From Treponema sp. (GTDB taxonomy: Bacteria > Spirochaetota > Spirochaetia > Treponematales > Treponemataceae): a stretch of 64,000 nucleotides of DNA. Where the stretch lies: contig JAFZYR010000006.1 in assembly GCA_017616165.1 (NCBI GenBank), positions 1-64,000 of the forward strand. Reading direction: 5' to 3'. Below, in pieces: positions 52,427 through 62,450 of this stretch. The number at the start of each line of letters is the position of its first letter. The stretch's first letter is position 1. The notes beneath the pieces were generated by a model. It made no database searches, was not told where the DNA came from, and saw only the letters and a list, made by a program, of their open reading frames with translations. The position numbers were made by a program, and so were the translations under genes.

Positions 52427-55400
52427 ATGAAAAAATTACAAACAAGACTTGCATATACAATTATTGCAGTCTGGAGCCTGACATTTATAATATCTCTTTT
52501 TCCTTCCTGTGAAATTGGTCTTGGTGCAGCCGTAGATACACAGCCGCCGAGCCTCACTATAGAAACCCCAAAAGTAGATGCCGTAATACGCGACGTTTTT
52601 GCCCTGACCGGTAAATGGTCCGACGATGGTACAATTGATGACGTACGCGCCGAATTAAAACGTACAGACGGCAAGGGCGAAACCATAAAAATAGACGGAA
52701 CCTTTGCCAAGGACGGAGACCTCTCAGAAACCGGAACCTGGAAAGTCCTTGTAGACTACCAGCAAAGCAACATCGGCGACGGCACCTACCAGGCCACCGT
52801 TTTCATCAAGGATAAAAGCCGCCACGAAACCTCACAAAGCACAACTTTTACCGTAGATAATACAGCCCCGGTGCTGGTTTTGAGCAGGCCGAGTATTAAG
52901 GATGGACAGAACGGTTTTGACAGTTATGGTCGTACCTTCACTTTGGAAGGAAAAGCTGCCGATGACAACGACGTAAACCTCATAGAGGTAAAGATTTTTG
53001 AAAATGCCGACAGCACGGAGCCTATGAAGGTTGTAGAGCTTAAAAATGTGCCTCTTACAATTGAACAGGATGTTGCTGTGTATGAAGCAAATACAGAAAA
53101 TGATTATTCAGTAATATATGGCAACACAGAATTTGGAAAAGCCGCGCAAAGATATTGTACTGTAACAATTTATGATGGCGCTCAAAGATATCCGGAAGAC
53201 GGAAGCGCACAGTCCGAACAGGATAAAAAGGGAAACAGCACTAATACCTATTATATGAATTCGGAAATGACTTCCCTGCTGCAGGGAGCTTTTAAGATTA
53301 CAGATTTGTATCATATGCTTAACGGAACCTACGAGGCAGGAGAATCCCGTTCGGCCGCTTCTTCCAACGTTCTTGAGCAGCTGGAAGGCTTTAAGGTAAA
53401 TAAGAGCAAATTTTCTATAAATCCAGCCAACAATCCTAAGTATATTGTTTCTTCAGGGAATGTTTTAGAGGGAGATAAAAACCTTGATAATATTGATTAT
53501 CAGTTAACAGCCGGAAACAGATACATAGAAGTAGAAATTGCACCTGGTCTGGACGGTTATCCTATAGATCCTGATACAGTGGGGGTTTATTTACAAAAAT
53601 GCGATATAAACGGTGAGCCTCTTGATGATACAAAAATCTGGCTTATAAATACGGGCGCAGAATATCACAAAACTCAGGAAGAAGCCGAGGCAGTTTCCCT
53701 TGAAAGCGGATATGGTATTTATTCTGTTTCTGGAAGCACCTATAAGTTTAAAACAGCAAAGCTTATTCACAAAAATAATTATGATGTTGCAGTTGGAAAT
53801 TATTATCTGATTATGGTTGATGGAAACGACAGCCAGGGTGCAGGAAGCGGTAAAATTATTTCTGACGGAAAATACGGTTTTAAGCTTGTTTCGAATGAAG
53901 AAAAAATAGAGCTTTCGGTTCAGGGTGTACCAGATTATCTTTCTAAAAAGCAGGCAGCATGGCAGGTTGAAGGACACAAGAACTTTACAGCAACTCTTTC
54001 ATGGACAACAACAGCCGAAGGTCCTTTTGATGTATACAGACTGGCTAAAGACGGACAGACTTTTGTAAAGCTTACAAACCTTTCATCGGAGCCGTCACAG
54101 ACAGATGGAGTATGGCATGCTTCGGAAGTGTTTGATTATAATTCTTTAAAGGCTCTTGCCCCGGACGGAATGGATTTTCCCGAAAAGCTTGTTTATGTAC
54201 TTAAAAAAGAAAACAGTGATGATATTATTTCGACAACTGCAAGAATCAATTTAAAATATGATTCAGATGAACCAAGCATTTCCAACATTCAGTTTACAAA
54301 TTCGTATGTGCATGAAGCTGTAACACAAGATGGAAGCGGAAATGATGTAATAAATTATACTTATTACGTAAGAAATGACGGAACTAACAAGAGCAATATA
54401 ACCGGAATTGCAACGGATGATACAGGAATTGAAAAGGTTGAACTGGTTGTCCCTGGTTTTGCAAATCCTTTTAGCTCTAGTGAAAGCCGTTTTAAGTTCA
54501 ACAATGTAGATTTTTCTTCTCTTACAGCAGCAGATATTACAGCACAGATTATTGCCACAGACATAGCGGGTAACCAGATAACAGAAAATCTGGCTGTCGT
54601 TTTTGATACAACAGCGCCTCATGGTGTTCACGAAATTGATGCAAGCAGCAAAAACCTTTATCTGCGTGTTGGAAATAATGATAATGATGACATCAATTCT
54701 AGTGACTCTTTGTGGAATAACGCACTTGATAAAGGCGTTGGCGGCAAATATGGCAACGGAACCTTTGGTAACGCAACTACAATCCAGATCCGCGGAAAGT
54801 TTGACGATGGAGATTCTGGTAGTGGCGTAGAAATGATTTACTACAAAATTTATGAGGAAGAGAAAAAAGACCTGACTGCGGAGCAAGAAACCGCTCTTAT
54901 GAATGAAGTTCTTCAGGAGCCAACAGGATATTTTGCACCAATCGAACCGGTTACAAAAAGGATTTTCTATAATGTAGGTAAAAAACTTGATACAAACGGT
55001 CAGCCTGTTCTTGATGCCGAGGGAAAACCACAACCAGATGAGTCGCAGATTTTTAGCGATAGTATACAGTATACCTTTGAACCAAACAAAAAAGGATATT
55101 TTAAATATTATAAGAATGTAGAATCAAACTTTAATGCCAACCTTACTGGCTTTAAAGAAGGAAACAATTACCTTGTTCTTGTTGTAAAAGATAATGTAGG
55201 CAACACTGCAATAGATGCCGCAACGGTGAACTTTGGTGGTGATGATACAAGATTTATTAATTATACCCTGAATGTTGATACAACTCCGCCTTCGGATATA
55301 ACTACAAAAAGCACCAGCGGAATCATTTATACAAACGGAACTAATGTACCGCAGTTATGGGGTACCGTTTCAGATAAATCCAGCACAGCAAATGCTTCTG

Positions 55401-58400
55401 CAGGCTTAAGGTCTTTTGTACTTACAAGAGATGGTGTAAATACAAAAATTACTGCTGATTTGCGCGAGGTTGAAGATACAGATCCAGATGATATAAAAGC
55501 TCTTGCGCAAAACGATCCTACGCTAAGAATCTGGGAAGCTGATATTTCAACTTTATTACCGGAAGTAGAAGATGGCAGCAAAACCGTTTCTATTTCTGCA
55601 ACCGCAACTGATGATGCTGGTGTTGGAAATACAACTCCAGCAGTTGTTGCAACAATTACTGTAGATACAGAGGCACCGACTGTATTAATAGACAACGCTT
55701 CGCCTTCAGATGCCGATTCAGAGACAGAAGGCATTCAGGTAAACGGAACAATTGCACTTGCCGGAACCTCTGATGATGCAAACGGAATAAGAGAGCTTGT
55801 AGGGCTTTATTATAAAACTTATACAGGCGATTCTATGCCTGCAAAACCAACCAGCAGCACAATTGACGACTGGACACAGGTTTCTGCTTCGGGCACAGGT
55901 ACTGTAAACTGGAAATTTACAGGAATCAATACTACAAGCCTTGATGGAAGCAATCCAATTGTCGATGGAACAAAAGTTTGCTTTAGTGTTGCTGTTAAGG
56001 ACAACGCTGGAAATATCGGTTATTCAGCACCAAAACCGATTATTGTTGACCAGGATACAGATAGACCTGTAATTCATCTTTCAACTTTACCGCTTACTTA
56101 TAAATATACAGATGAATACGACCAGGAACAGACTCAGAGAATGGATAGTGATCATCCTGTATGGTTTAACCGCAGTGAGCTTTCTGGAACAATAGACGAT
56201 GATGACGGTGCTGTTTTGTATGTTAAGGTTATTGCTGTAGATCCGTTGGATACAGGTTCTTCAATTATTGATCCGCCGTCAAATGATAACTGGGAGTCGG
56301 CTCCTAATGTTTATAAAAACGGAATCTGGTCTTATACAATTCCGTCAAACGGATATAAAAAGATTTATTTCCAGATAAAGGATTCTGCCGGTAATACATT
56401 TACTTCTAATACTCAAAGCACAGACTCCAGCAAATATGGACCAAAAATTCAGGATACAGAATCTGAGCTGTTTGGATATAACACACCGGGCAGTTGTGCA
56501 GACGTTGTTATTTATGTAAAGGTAGATACAAACGATCCTGTTCTGGAAGTAATGAAATATTATACAAGTAGCGTACTTGTAGATGACCCTACAACTATTC
56601 CGGAATATAATTCTTATACTCAGGAGCCGGGCTGGAAAATTGCAGAATCAAGCATTATTCCGGACAAGTTTGGCGGAATTAAAAAGTATCTGTATATAAG
56701 GTGTAAGACTTACGATACAAACGGTATTTCTTCCATAGCGTTAAAATTTGGTGATATAAGTCCGCTTGAAGGTAAGACAGTAGAGATTCCTCAGCAGGAC
56801 GAAAACTATAAGGAAATTATTGCCTGCTTTAATATTAACCAGGGATTAAATCATGTTCCTTCAGGACTCACAAAGCTGGAAATTAACATTAAAGATAATG
56901 CGGCTGCAAACACAGGCTCCAGCGGTATTTCAAAATACTATGAAGCAATGGTTGATAATACAGAACCAGAAATTAATTTCTCTAATTATACAAAGGGCTC
57001 ACAGGTTTATGGTTCCAGTGCGGTAACCTTGCGTGGAACAACCAGCGACAGCAGTAAAGTCGAAAAGGTTGAATATGCACTTTCTGATAATGGTTATGCT
57101 GTTCCTACAGTGGGATGGATAGAAATAACTGATGAAACCAAACCAACCTATACAAGTAAGCTTGGCTGGCAGATAGTATTTGACGGAAAAACTCCGGAAA
57201 ATGATAACACCTTTACAGACCCTTCAAGCTACCATGCGGCATTGCTCAAGGAATCTTTGTTCAGTTTGTATTCTATTCCTCAGGAACAACAGGCTGCCTA
57301 TGACACAACGCAGAAAATATATATATGGATGCGAGCTACCGATGAACTTGGAAATGTAGGCACAAATATGCCGGATGAAAATTATGAAGGCTTCTTCCTT
57401 GATGTAATTCCAAACGGAGACCGCCCGGCTATAGAAATTACATATCCGGCAGACAGCAGCAGCGTTGGTGGTACAATCCGTATTACAGGAACCACAGATA
57501 TTCAGGATACTTCTGCAAGCGTAAAATATGTATATCTGCAGATTGACCCTTCTTATGATAAAAACGCAGGCTTTAATGCCGCCTGGGCAACTGAACTGGA
57601 TGACCTTTTAAATCCACAGGAAGGAAATGCGGTTACTTCTTATTCAATTACAGATTTGACAAATGTTACTGTAAATGGAATTGACCTGGGTACTAAGATA
57701 GGATCTGGTATTGCCTCACAGGGTAATTCCAAGATGAACTGGTATCTTACAATAAACGGCAACAAAGAATTCAATGGAAAAGTAAATAATAACAATCGTA
57801 CAATAGGAATTCGCGCTGCGGCTGTAAGCTCTACAGGTAAGGTTTCTTTCTCAGAGATTCATGCCTGTACAATAGACCCGGATGCGCCGATCTTTGGTCA
57901 GACAAACGAGCTCAGGTTTGTTCAGCTTGATGGACAGGGAAATGAAACTGCAAGCCGTAAGTTTGAAAACGGTGTTTATCTTAAAGGTCAATGGTATCTT
58001 GTTGGCTCTGTAGAAGACGATAGTGGTTTAAGAGAAATAAAACTTGGAAGTCAGAGTATTGTTTATTCCACAGGAGACGAAGGAGCAGAGGTTGTTACCA
58101 ATGCAAGTAATGGAATGGTTATTGAAAATAATAACATTCCTGTTAATGAAGGCAGCAGATTCAAAAACTATGATTTAAAAATACCTGTAGGTAATTCCGA
58201 AGTGGATAAATTTGGAAAACTTGACTATGAAATTTCTGTAACAGATGGTTCTTCTTCACAAATAGAAAATACATTAAAGTTCACTATTTTCTATGACAAT
58301 AAAGCTCCTGATTTTGAAGCACAAAAAGGAAACGAAATTCTGCTTGAAACAAATGGAAAAATCTTCCAGTCAAACGGTTCATATACAGTTAAAGGAATCT

Positions 58401-61400
58401 TTGCAGAACCAAGTGAAGGCGCAAACAATCAGAGTGGCTTTAACAGGATTGCAATGTTCTTTACCCGAAAGCGTGTTGAAGACGGAAACACAAATCTTTA
58501 TTTGATTGATCCAATGATAACAGGTGGTGAAGATCAAGAGAAAAATTTTATAAAGCTTGGAAGACTTGGAAACGATGGAAATATTGCAAGCTATGAAAGT
58601 AATATTTCCTTTAAGGAAGGCTTGTTCTGGAACCAGGTTACTGCATCTCTTGAAAACACAAATGAGCTTACCGTAGCAGATGGCTCTCTTGTAGAAGGAG
58701 AACTTCCATCTAATATCCGCGCTGGCGGACTTTGTATGATTAATAATGTTATTTATCGTATTAAGTCCATAACAGGTGTCAAGCTTATTCTTGAAGGTTC
58801 AATTTTTGATTTTACCGACAAATCAGTTTATTTTGCCTTTGCCCAGATTATAGATAATCAGTCTCAGGAAAGTGGTACGGTTGGTTTATATGTTCAAAAT
58901 GACCCGACTACTAACCCGGACGGCGACTGTATGGTCGAGGGTGTAGTTTTCGGAGCCGGTATTTATAACTGGAATGCATCCATTAATTCTTCTAACATGC
59001 TGGACGGAAACGCAACAATGAGCTTTGTTGCTTATGATGCCGCCGGAAACTATACAGAACAAAGTTTTGAGCAGAAAATTTCTAACAACGCTCCTCGAAT
59101 TGCAGGTGTGGAATTTGGAACCGATACAAACCTTGATGGTGACATAACCGGAAATGAAATTAATGAGTTTTATTCCGGCGTATTTACACATGAAGCAAAC
59201 CCTAGTCTGAATGGATATGATAACCTTGGAAACAGAATCTCTAGTTATACAATTCCAGAAAGACTTACTGTAAAGGGTGATGTTATGCTTAAACCAATGA
59301 TTGTTGGTGGAAACAAGGCTTTAGGTCAACAGTACAGTTTTAGCACCACAACTCAATCAGGAACTTATAGCAGTACTCCAACACAATATGCCGGTGTTGA
59401 ACATTCAAGTAGTAATAACGTTCGAACTGATGTTTTGACTATTAATATAGGACTTACGACTTTTATTACAAACAATGTAAAAGAAGGCGATCAGAATATA
59501 ACCTTTACTATCTGGGATAAAACCGATGGGGCTACACTTGGAGATGAAGCTTCTGGCAGCGCAAGGGCAGATATAATTCTTCCTGTAAATATCGTTATTA
59601 ATGATAACGTAGATCCGACAATAACAATTGATCCATTCTATTGGAAGTCACAGACAGAAAATTCTTTGTATCAGAATAATGTAAAGAATGGACATATTGA
59701 ACTTATAGGAGAGCTTCCAACCGGCAATGACGGAGATGCTATGGTTTCTGGTAAGATAACCTTTGACGGAACAGCAACAGATAATGTTATTGTCGAAAAG
59801 ATTTATGTTTCTATTACAGGTTACGATGGTGGAGAAGGTGTGGGAAGTCCTTTTGCCATTGCAGAACGCGATAAAACATATACAGCAACAGACGGCTGGA
59901 AATCTTCAAGCCTTTACTACAAAAAGAATGGAGAAGTTGTCACAGGCGCCGCAAATACTCTTGATACCAAGGATTGGGTATTTGAGCTTGTAAGCGATAC
60001 CTATGATGCAGAAGATGGAAAAAATACTGTAAAATTTAAGTTCCACTTTAATACAGAAAAGCATCCGGATGTTGCAAAAGAAAATGTAACATTTGCATTT
60101 ACAGTAGAAGACAAAGGTTCGCCTTCTTCTTCAGGAGAATATACAAATGAAAATTCTGCAACTGCAGACTCTAAAGTTGATATAGTTCCATATATCACAA
60201 AGGTTTACACAGCCCTTGCCAAGCTCAAGAGCAATAACTGGTCTGTTTATAACAGAACAGCCCTGGGCCATTATGCAGTAGCTTCGGACGAAACAATTTA
60301 CCTTTACGGTTTTAATCTTGGAAGCTCAAGCAAAAAGCCGGTATATAAGTTTGGTAACGGAGCTGGGGATGTTGTAGAGCTGGCAGTTCCTGAAAATGCA
60401 GGAAAAACTAACCTGGGAACAATAGATGACCCTGTAACGCCGGCATATCCTTGTGGCTCAGAATATGCATCTTACTCTGTAGTAACATTCCCGGTAGCAA
60501 ATGTGCCGTCTTCCGGTGCAATAACCCTTTTGGTTAATGGTGTTCCTATTCAGAACAACGCCAATAATTCAGACGCAAAGGGTTCTTATGCTGGCACAAC
60601 CAGCAGCGTAACCGGCGACAAGACCGTTTACGACAACTATTACAACCGCCAGCCTAATGGCGATAACAACAATCTGCTCACGGATGATGTGGAACTGGAT
60701 GTTTGGGAGATTGATCCAACGGCGGTAAAGCCTGTAAATGGTTATGCAACACAGCCTGTTATGGCTATTAATCCTGTGACTCATGATGTTGGTTTTGCAT
60801 TTGTTAATGGTACTTTGTATTACAGTATGCCAAATGGAAATAATGGAGATTCTACTTATTCATACGATTTGTTTATTGGAGGTTATGATTTCTGGACAAG
60901 CGTAGGATTTGCTTACGATAAACTAGGATATTCTTATGGAACAGCAGCCGGAGGAGATATTGCAGATAACCGTGCAGATACTTTCAGAATTATGACCAGT
61001 CGTTGGGGATATGCTAACCGTGATGTAAATGGATATAACGATGGTCTTAATCAATATAGATTAGAGTGGATTGCTCAGGCAGATTATGACAGTGAAGGAA
61101 ATCTTACTAGAAATTTTAATAAAGAAAGAATACGCTCTCCTTCATTAACAACTACAGCTGCTACAGAAGATGAAACAACTTTATATCTGGCATATTATGA
61201 TGAAATTAATAACGAAATTCGTTTCAAATGGGGATATATGCCTAAAACAAAGAATCCTGATTGGTATACAAATAGGAATACCTCAGCACAGATTGCAACA
61301 TTCTTGGGAGATTACTATGGAGAAAATAAGGATGGTAATAACGGAGAATCAAACGGAAAAAATACACTTGAAGCGCATCTTGGTAATTATAGACTTGAGC

Positions 61401-62353
61401 ATAATTCTTTGATAGCAGGACAAACTATAAATAAGTATACAAAGAATGATAAAAAAACAAAAGTTACAACAGCAGTTACTACAACAGGCGGCGATAATGT
61501 AAATGCTGGAAAATATGTTAGCATTGCAGCTATTGAAGATGGTGCAAATAGCGATGATGTTGTAGTTGTAGTATGGTGGGATGCTGAAAATAATCAAATG
61601 TTGTATTCATATAATGAAGCTCCTAAATCAATTTCTGTTGGAACTTATTCACAAAGTGCTACAGGATGGAGCGCACCAGTTCCTGTTTTTGGCGAAGGAA
61701 ATGGAATTGGAGAATATTGTAAGGTTGTTGTAGATAAAAATAATGGTGTTCATATTGCTGCTTATGATGGATTAGGCGGAGATTTGTGGTATGCATATAT
61801 GGCTGATTATTCTTCTCCAGAAGATGCAAATACCTGTGTGGTAGACTCTTATGGAATTATTGGAACAGAAATTAATATAGATGTAGCTTTAGACACAAAT
61901 AACAAACCTATTCCGTATATTAGTTATTATGCGGGTAGTTGCGGAAAACCAAAAACAGCTCATTGGGCAGGAACAAAGTCCTTGGATGCTAGTGATATAA
62001 CAGAAACACTTATGGAATCTACAAATGAAGAAGCGTTTACAGGGGCGTGGGAAGTTAGTGTTATTCCTACATCAAGTAAAGTTTCTGTTGATCATATTAA
62101 TATTGGTGTATGGAAGGATAATAGCGGAGTAATAACATATTCAACCAAAGACGGATTACAACCAAGTGGGTCAAATATTGGAATAACGGAATTATCATAT
62201 AAAGAATCATTTTATAGAATGGTAAGCAATAGCAAATCTTATGGATATAAAACTGGCGGCCAAGTCTACGGTAACGGTTCCAAGAACCCAATCCTTGGCT
62301 ATGCTGTAACAAAGGGTTCAACCGGCTACATCGAAACCGCACAGATGAAGTAG
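52427..62353 (+). CDS. giant Ig-like-repeat surface lipoprotein 3
   Basis: This 3308-residue paralogue of giants 1 and 2 has GAGGTG before the ATG. The signal ends at lipobox F-P-S-C followed by EIGLGAAVDTQPP. The N-terminal 500 residues closely follow giant 1: F-D-S-Y-G-R-T-F-T-L-E-G-K-A-A-D-D-N-D-V, then Y-C-T-V-T-I-Y-D-G-A-Q-R-Y-P. Shared landmarks continue: APHGVHEID near 730, DRPVIHLSTL near 1210, GDRPAIEITYP near 1665, VYLKGQWYL near 1845 and IRAGGLCMINN near 2097. The EF-hand-like loop DTNLDGDITGNE is at about 2233-2244 and is the closest of the three to a true calcium loop. The IPT/TIG-like module begins at VDIVPYIT near 2585. The tail from about 2742 is AT-richer and has propeller-like repeats (GEYCKVVVDKNNGVHIAAYD). 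The gene is divergent from the chemosensory operon. Confidence 0.88.
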   Translation: MKKLQTRLAYTIIAVWSLTFIISLFPSCEIGLGAAVDTQPPSLTIETPKVDAVIRDVFALTGKWSDDGTIDDVRAELKRTDGKGETIKIDGTFAKDGDLSETGTWKVLVDYQQSNIGDGTYQATVFIKDKSRHETSQSTTFTVDNTAPVLVLSRPSIKDGQNGFDSYGRTFTLEGKAADDNDVNLIEVKIFENADSTEPMKVVELKNVPLTIEQDVAVYEANTENDYSVIYGNTEFGKAAQRYCTVTIYDGAQRYPEDGSAQSEQDKKGNSTNTYYMNSEMTSLLQGAFKITDLYHMLNGTYEAGESRSAASSNVLEQLEGFKVNKSKFSINPANNPKYIVSSGNVLEGDKNLDNIDYQLTAGNRYIEVEIAPGLDGYPIDPDTVGVYLQKCDINGEPLDDTKIWLINTGAEYHKTQEEAEAVSLESGYGIYSVSGSTYKFKTAKLIHKNNYDVAVGNYYLIMVDGNDSQGAGSGKIISDGKYGFKLVSNEEKIELSVQGVPDYLSKKQAAWQVEGHKNFTATLSWTTTAEGPFDVYRLAKDGQTFVKLTNLSSEPSQTDGVWHASEVFDYNSLKALAPDGMDFPEKLVYVLKKENSDDIISTTARINLKYDSDEPSISNIQFTNSYVHEAVTQDGSGNDVINYTYYVRNDGTNKSNITGIATDDTGIEKVELVVPGFANPFSSSESRFKFNNVDFSSLTAADITAQIIATDIAGNQITENLAVVFDTTAPHGVHEIDASSKNLYLRVGNNDNDDINSSDSLWNNALDKGVGGKYGNGTFGNATTIQIRGKFDDGDSGSGVEMIYYKIYEEEKKDLTAEQETALMNEVLQEPTGYFAPIEPVTKRIFYNVGKKLDTNGQPVLDAEGKPQPDESQIFSDSIQYTFEPNKKGYFKYYKNVESNFNANLTGFKEGNNYLVLVVKDNVGNTAIDAATVNFGGDDTRFINYTLNVDTTPPSDITTKSTSGIIYTNGTNVPQLWGTVSDKSSTANASAGLRSFVLTRDGVNTKITADLREVEDTDPDDIKALAQNDPTLRIWEADISTLLPEVEDGSKTVSISATATDDAGVGNTTPAVVATITVDTEAPTVLIDNASPSDADSETEGIQVNGTIALAGTSDDANGIRELVGLYYKTYTGDSMPAKPTSSTIDDWTQVSASGTGTVNWKFTGINTTSLDGSNPIVDGTKVCFSVAVKDNAGNIGYSAPKPIIVDQDTDRPVIHLSTLPLTYKYTDEYDQEQTQRMDSDHPVWFNRSELSGTIDDDDGAVLYVKVIAVDPLDTGSSIIDPPSNDNWESAPNVYKNGIWSYTIPSNGYKKIYFQIKDSAGNTFTSNTQSTDSSKYGPKIQDTESELFGYNTPGSCADVVIYVKVDTNDPVLEVMKYYTSSVLVDDPTTIPEYNSYTQEPGWKIAESSIIPDKFGGIKKYLYIRCKTYDTNGISSIALKFGDISPLEGKTVEIPQQDENYKEIIACFNINQGLNHVPSGLTKLEINIKDNAAANTGSSGISKYYEAMVDNTEPEINFSNYTKGSQVYGSSAVTLRGTTSDSSKVEKVEYALSDNGYAVPTVGWIEITDETKPTYTSKLGWQIVFDGKTPENDNTFTDPSSYHAALLKESLFSLYSIPQEQQAAYDTTQKIYIWMRATDELGNVGTNMPDENYEGFFLDVIPNGDRPAIEITYPADSSSVGGTIRITGTTDIQDTSASVKYVYLQIDPSYDKNAGFNAAWATELDDLLNPQEGNAVTSYSITDLTNVTVNGIDLGTKIGSGIASQGNSKMNWYLTINGNKEFNGKVNNNNRTIGIRAAAVSSTGKVSFSEIHACTIDPDAPIFGQTNELRFVQLDGQGNETASRKFENGVYLKGQWYLVGSVEDDSGLREIKLGSQSIVYSTGDEGAEVVTNASNGMVIENNNIPVNEGSRFKNYDLKIPVGNSEVDKFGKLDYEISVTDGSSSQIENTLKFTIFYDNKAPDFEAQKGNEILLETNGKIFQSNGSYTVKGIFAEPSEGANNQSGFNRIAMFFTRKRVEDGNTNLYLIDPMITGGEDQEKNFIKLGRLGNDGNIASYESNISFKEGLFWNQVTASLENTNELTVADGSLVEGELPSNIRAGGLCMINNVIYRIKSITGVKLILEGSIFDFTDKSVYFAFAQIIDNQSQESGTVGLYVQNDPTTNPDGDCMVEGVVFGAGIYNWNASINSSNMLDGNATMSFVAYDAAGNYTEQSFEQKISNNAPRIAGVEFGTDTNLDGDITGNEINEFYSGVFTHEANPSLNGYDNLGNRISSYTIPERLTVKGDVMLKPMIVGGNKALGQQYSFSTTTQSGTYSSTPTQYAGVEHSSSNNVRTDVLTINIGLTTFITNNVKEGDQNITFTIWDKTDGATLGDEASGSARADIILPVNIVINDNVDPTITIDPFYWKSQTENSLYQNNVKNGHIELIGELPTGNDGDAMVSGKITFDGTATDNVIVEKIYVSITGYDGGEGVGSPFAIAERDKTYTATDGWKSSSLYYKKNGEVVTGAANTLDTKDWVFELVSDTYDAEDGKNTVKFKFHFNTEKHPDVAKENVTFAFTVEDKGSPSSSGEYTNENSATADSKVDIVPYITKVYTALAKLKSNNWSVYNRTALGHYAVASDETIYLYGFNLGSSSKKPVYKFGNGAGDVVELAVPENAGKTNLGTIDDPVTPAYPCGSEYASYSVVTFPVANVPSSGAITLLVNGVPIQNNANNSDAKGSYAGTTSSVTGDKTVYDNYYNRQPNGDNNNLLTDDVELDVWEIDPTAVKPVNGYATQPVMAINPVTHDVGFAFVNGTLYYSMPNGNNGDSTYSYDLFIGGYDFWTSVGFAYDKLGYSYGTAAGGDIADNRADTFRIMTSRWGYANRDVNGYNDGLNQYRLEWIAQADYDSEGNLTRNFNKERIRSPSLTTTAATEDETTLYLAYYDEINNEIRFKWGYMPKTKNPDWYTNRNTSAQIATFLGDYYGENKDGNNGESNGKNTLEAHLGNYRLEHNSLIAGQTINKYTKNDKKTKVTTAVTTTGGDNVNAGKYVSIAAIEDGANSDDVVVVVWWDAENNQMLYSYNEAPKSISVGTYSQSATGWSAPVPVFGEGNGIGEYCKVVVDKNNGVHIAAYDGLGGDLWYAYMADYSSPEDANTCVVDSYGIIGTEINIDVALDTNNKPIPYISYYAGSCGKPKTAHWAGTKSLDASDITETLMESTNEEAFTGAWEVSVIPTSSKVSVDHINIGVWKDNSGVITYSTKDGLQPSGSNIGITELSYKESFYRMVSNSKSYGYKTGGQVYGNGSKNPILGYAVTKGSTGYIETAQMK

Positions 62354-62383
62354 GATTTTCCGGCTCTGGCAAACAAATTTATT

Positions 62384-62411
62384 TTGTAATTCCTCAAACT
62401 CGTGGTATAAT
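62384..62411 (+). promoter_or_regulatory. promoter of the E2-like gene
   Basis: TTGTAA (62384-62389), 16-base spacer, TATAAT (62406-62411), then a leader of about 33 bases with CGAGGA before the ATG at 62451. No terminator is obvious between giant lipoprotein 3 and this promoter. Confidence 0.6.
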
Positions 62412-62450
62412 TGTGGTTACTATTGATAATAACAGCGAGGAATACAAAAA

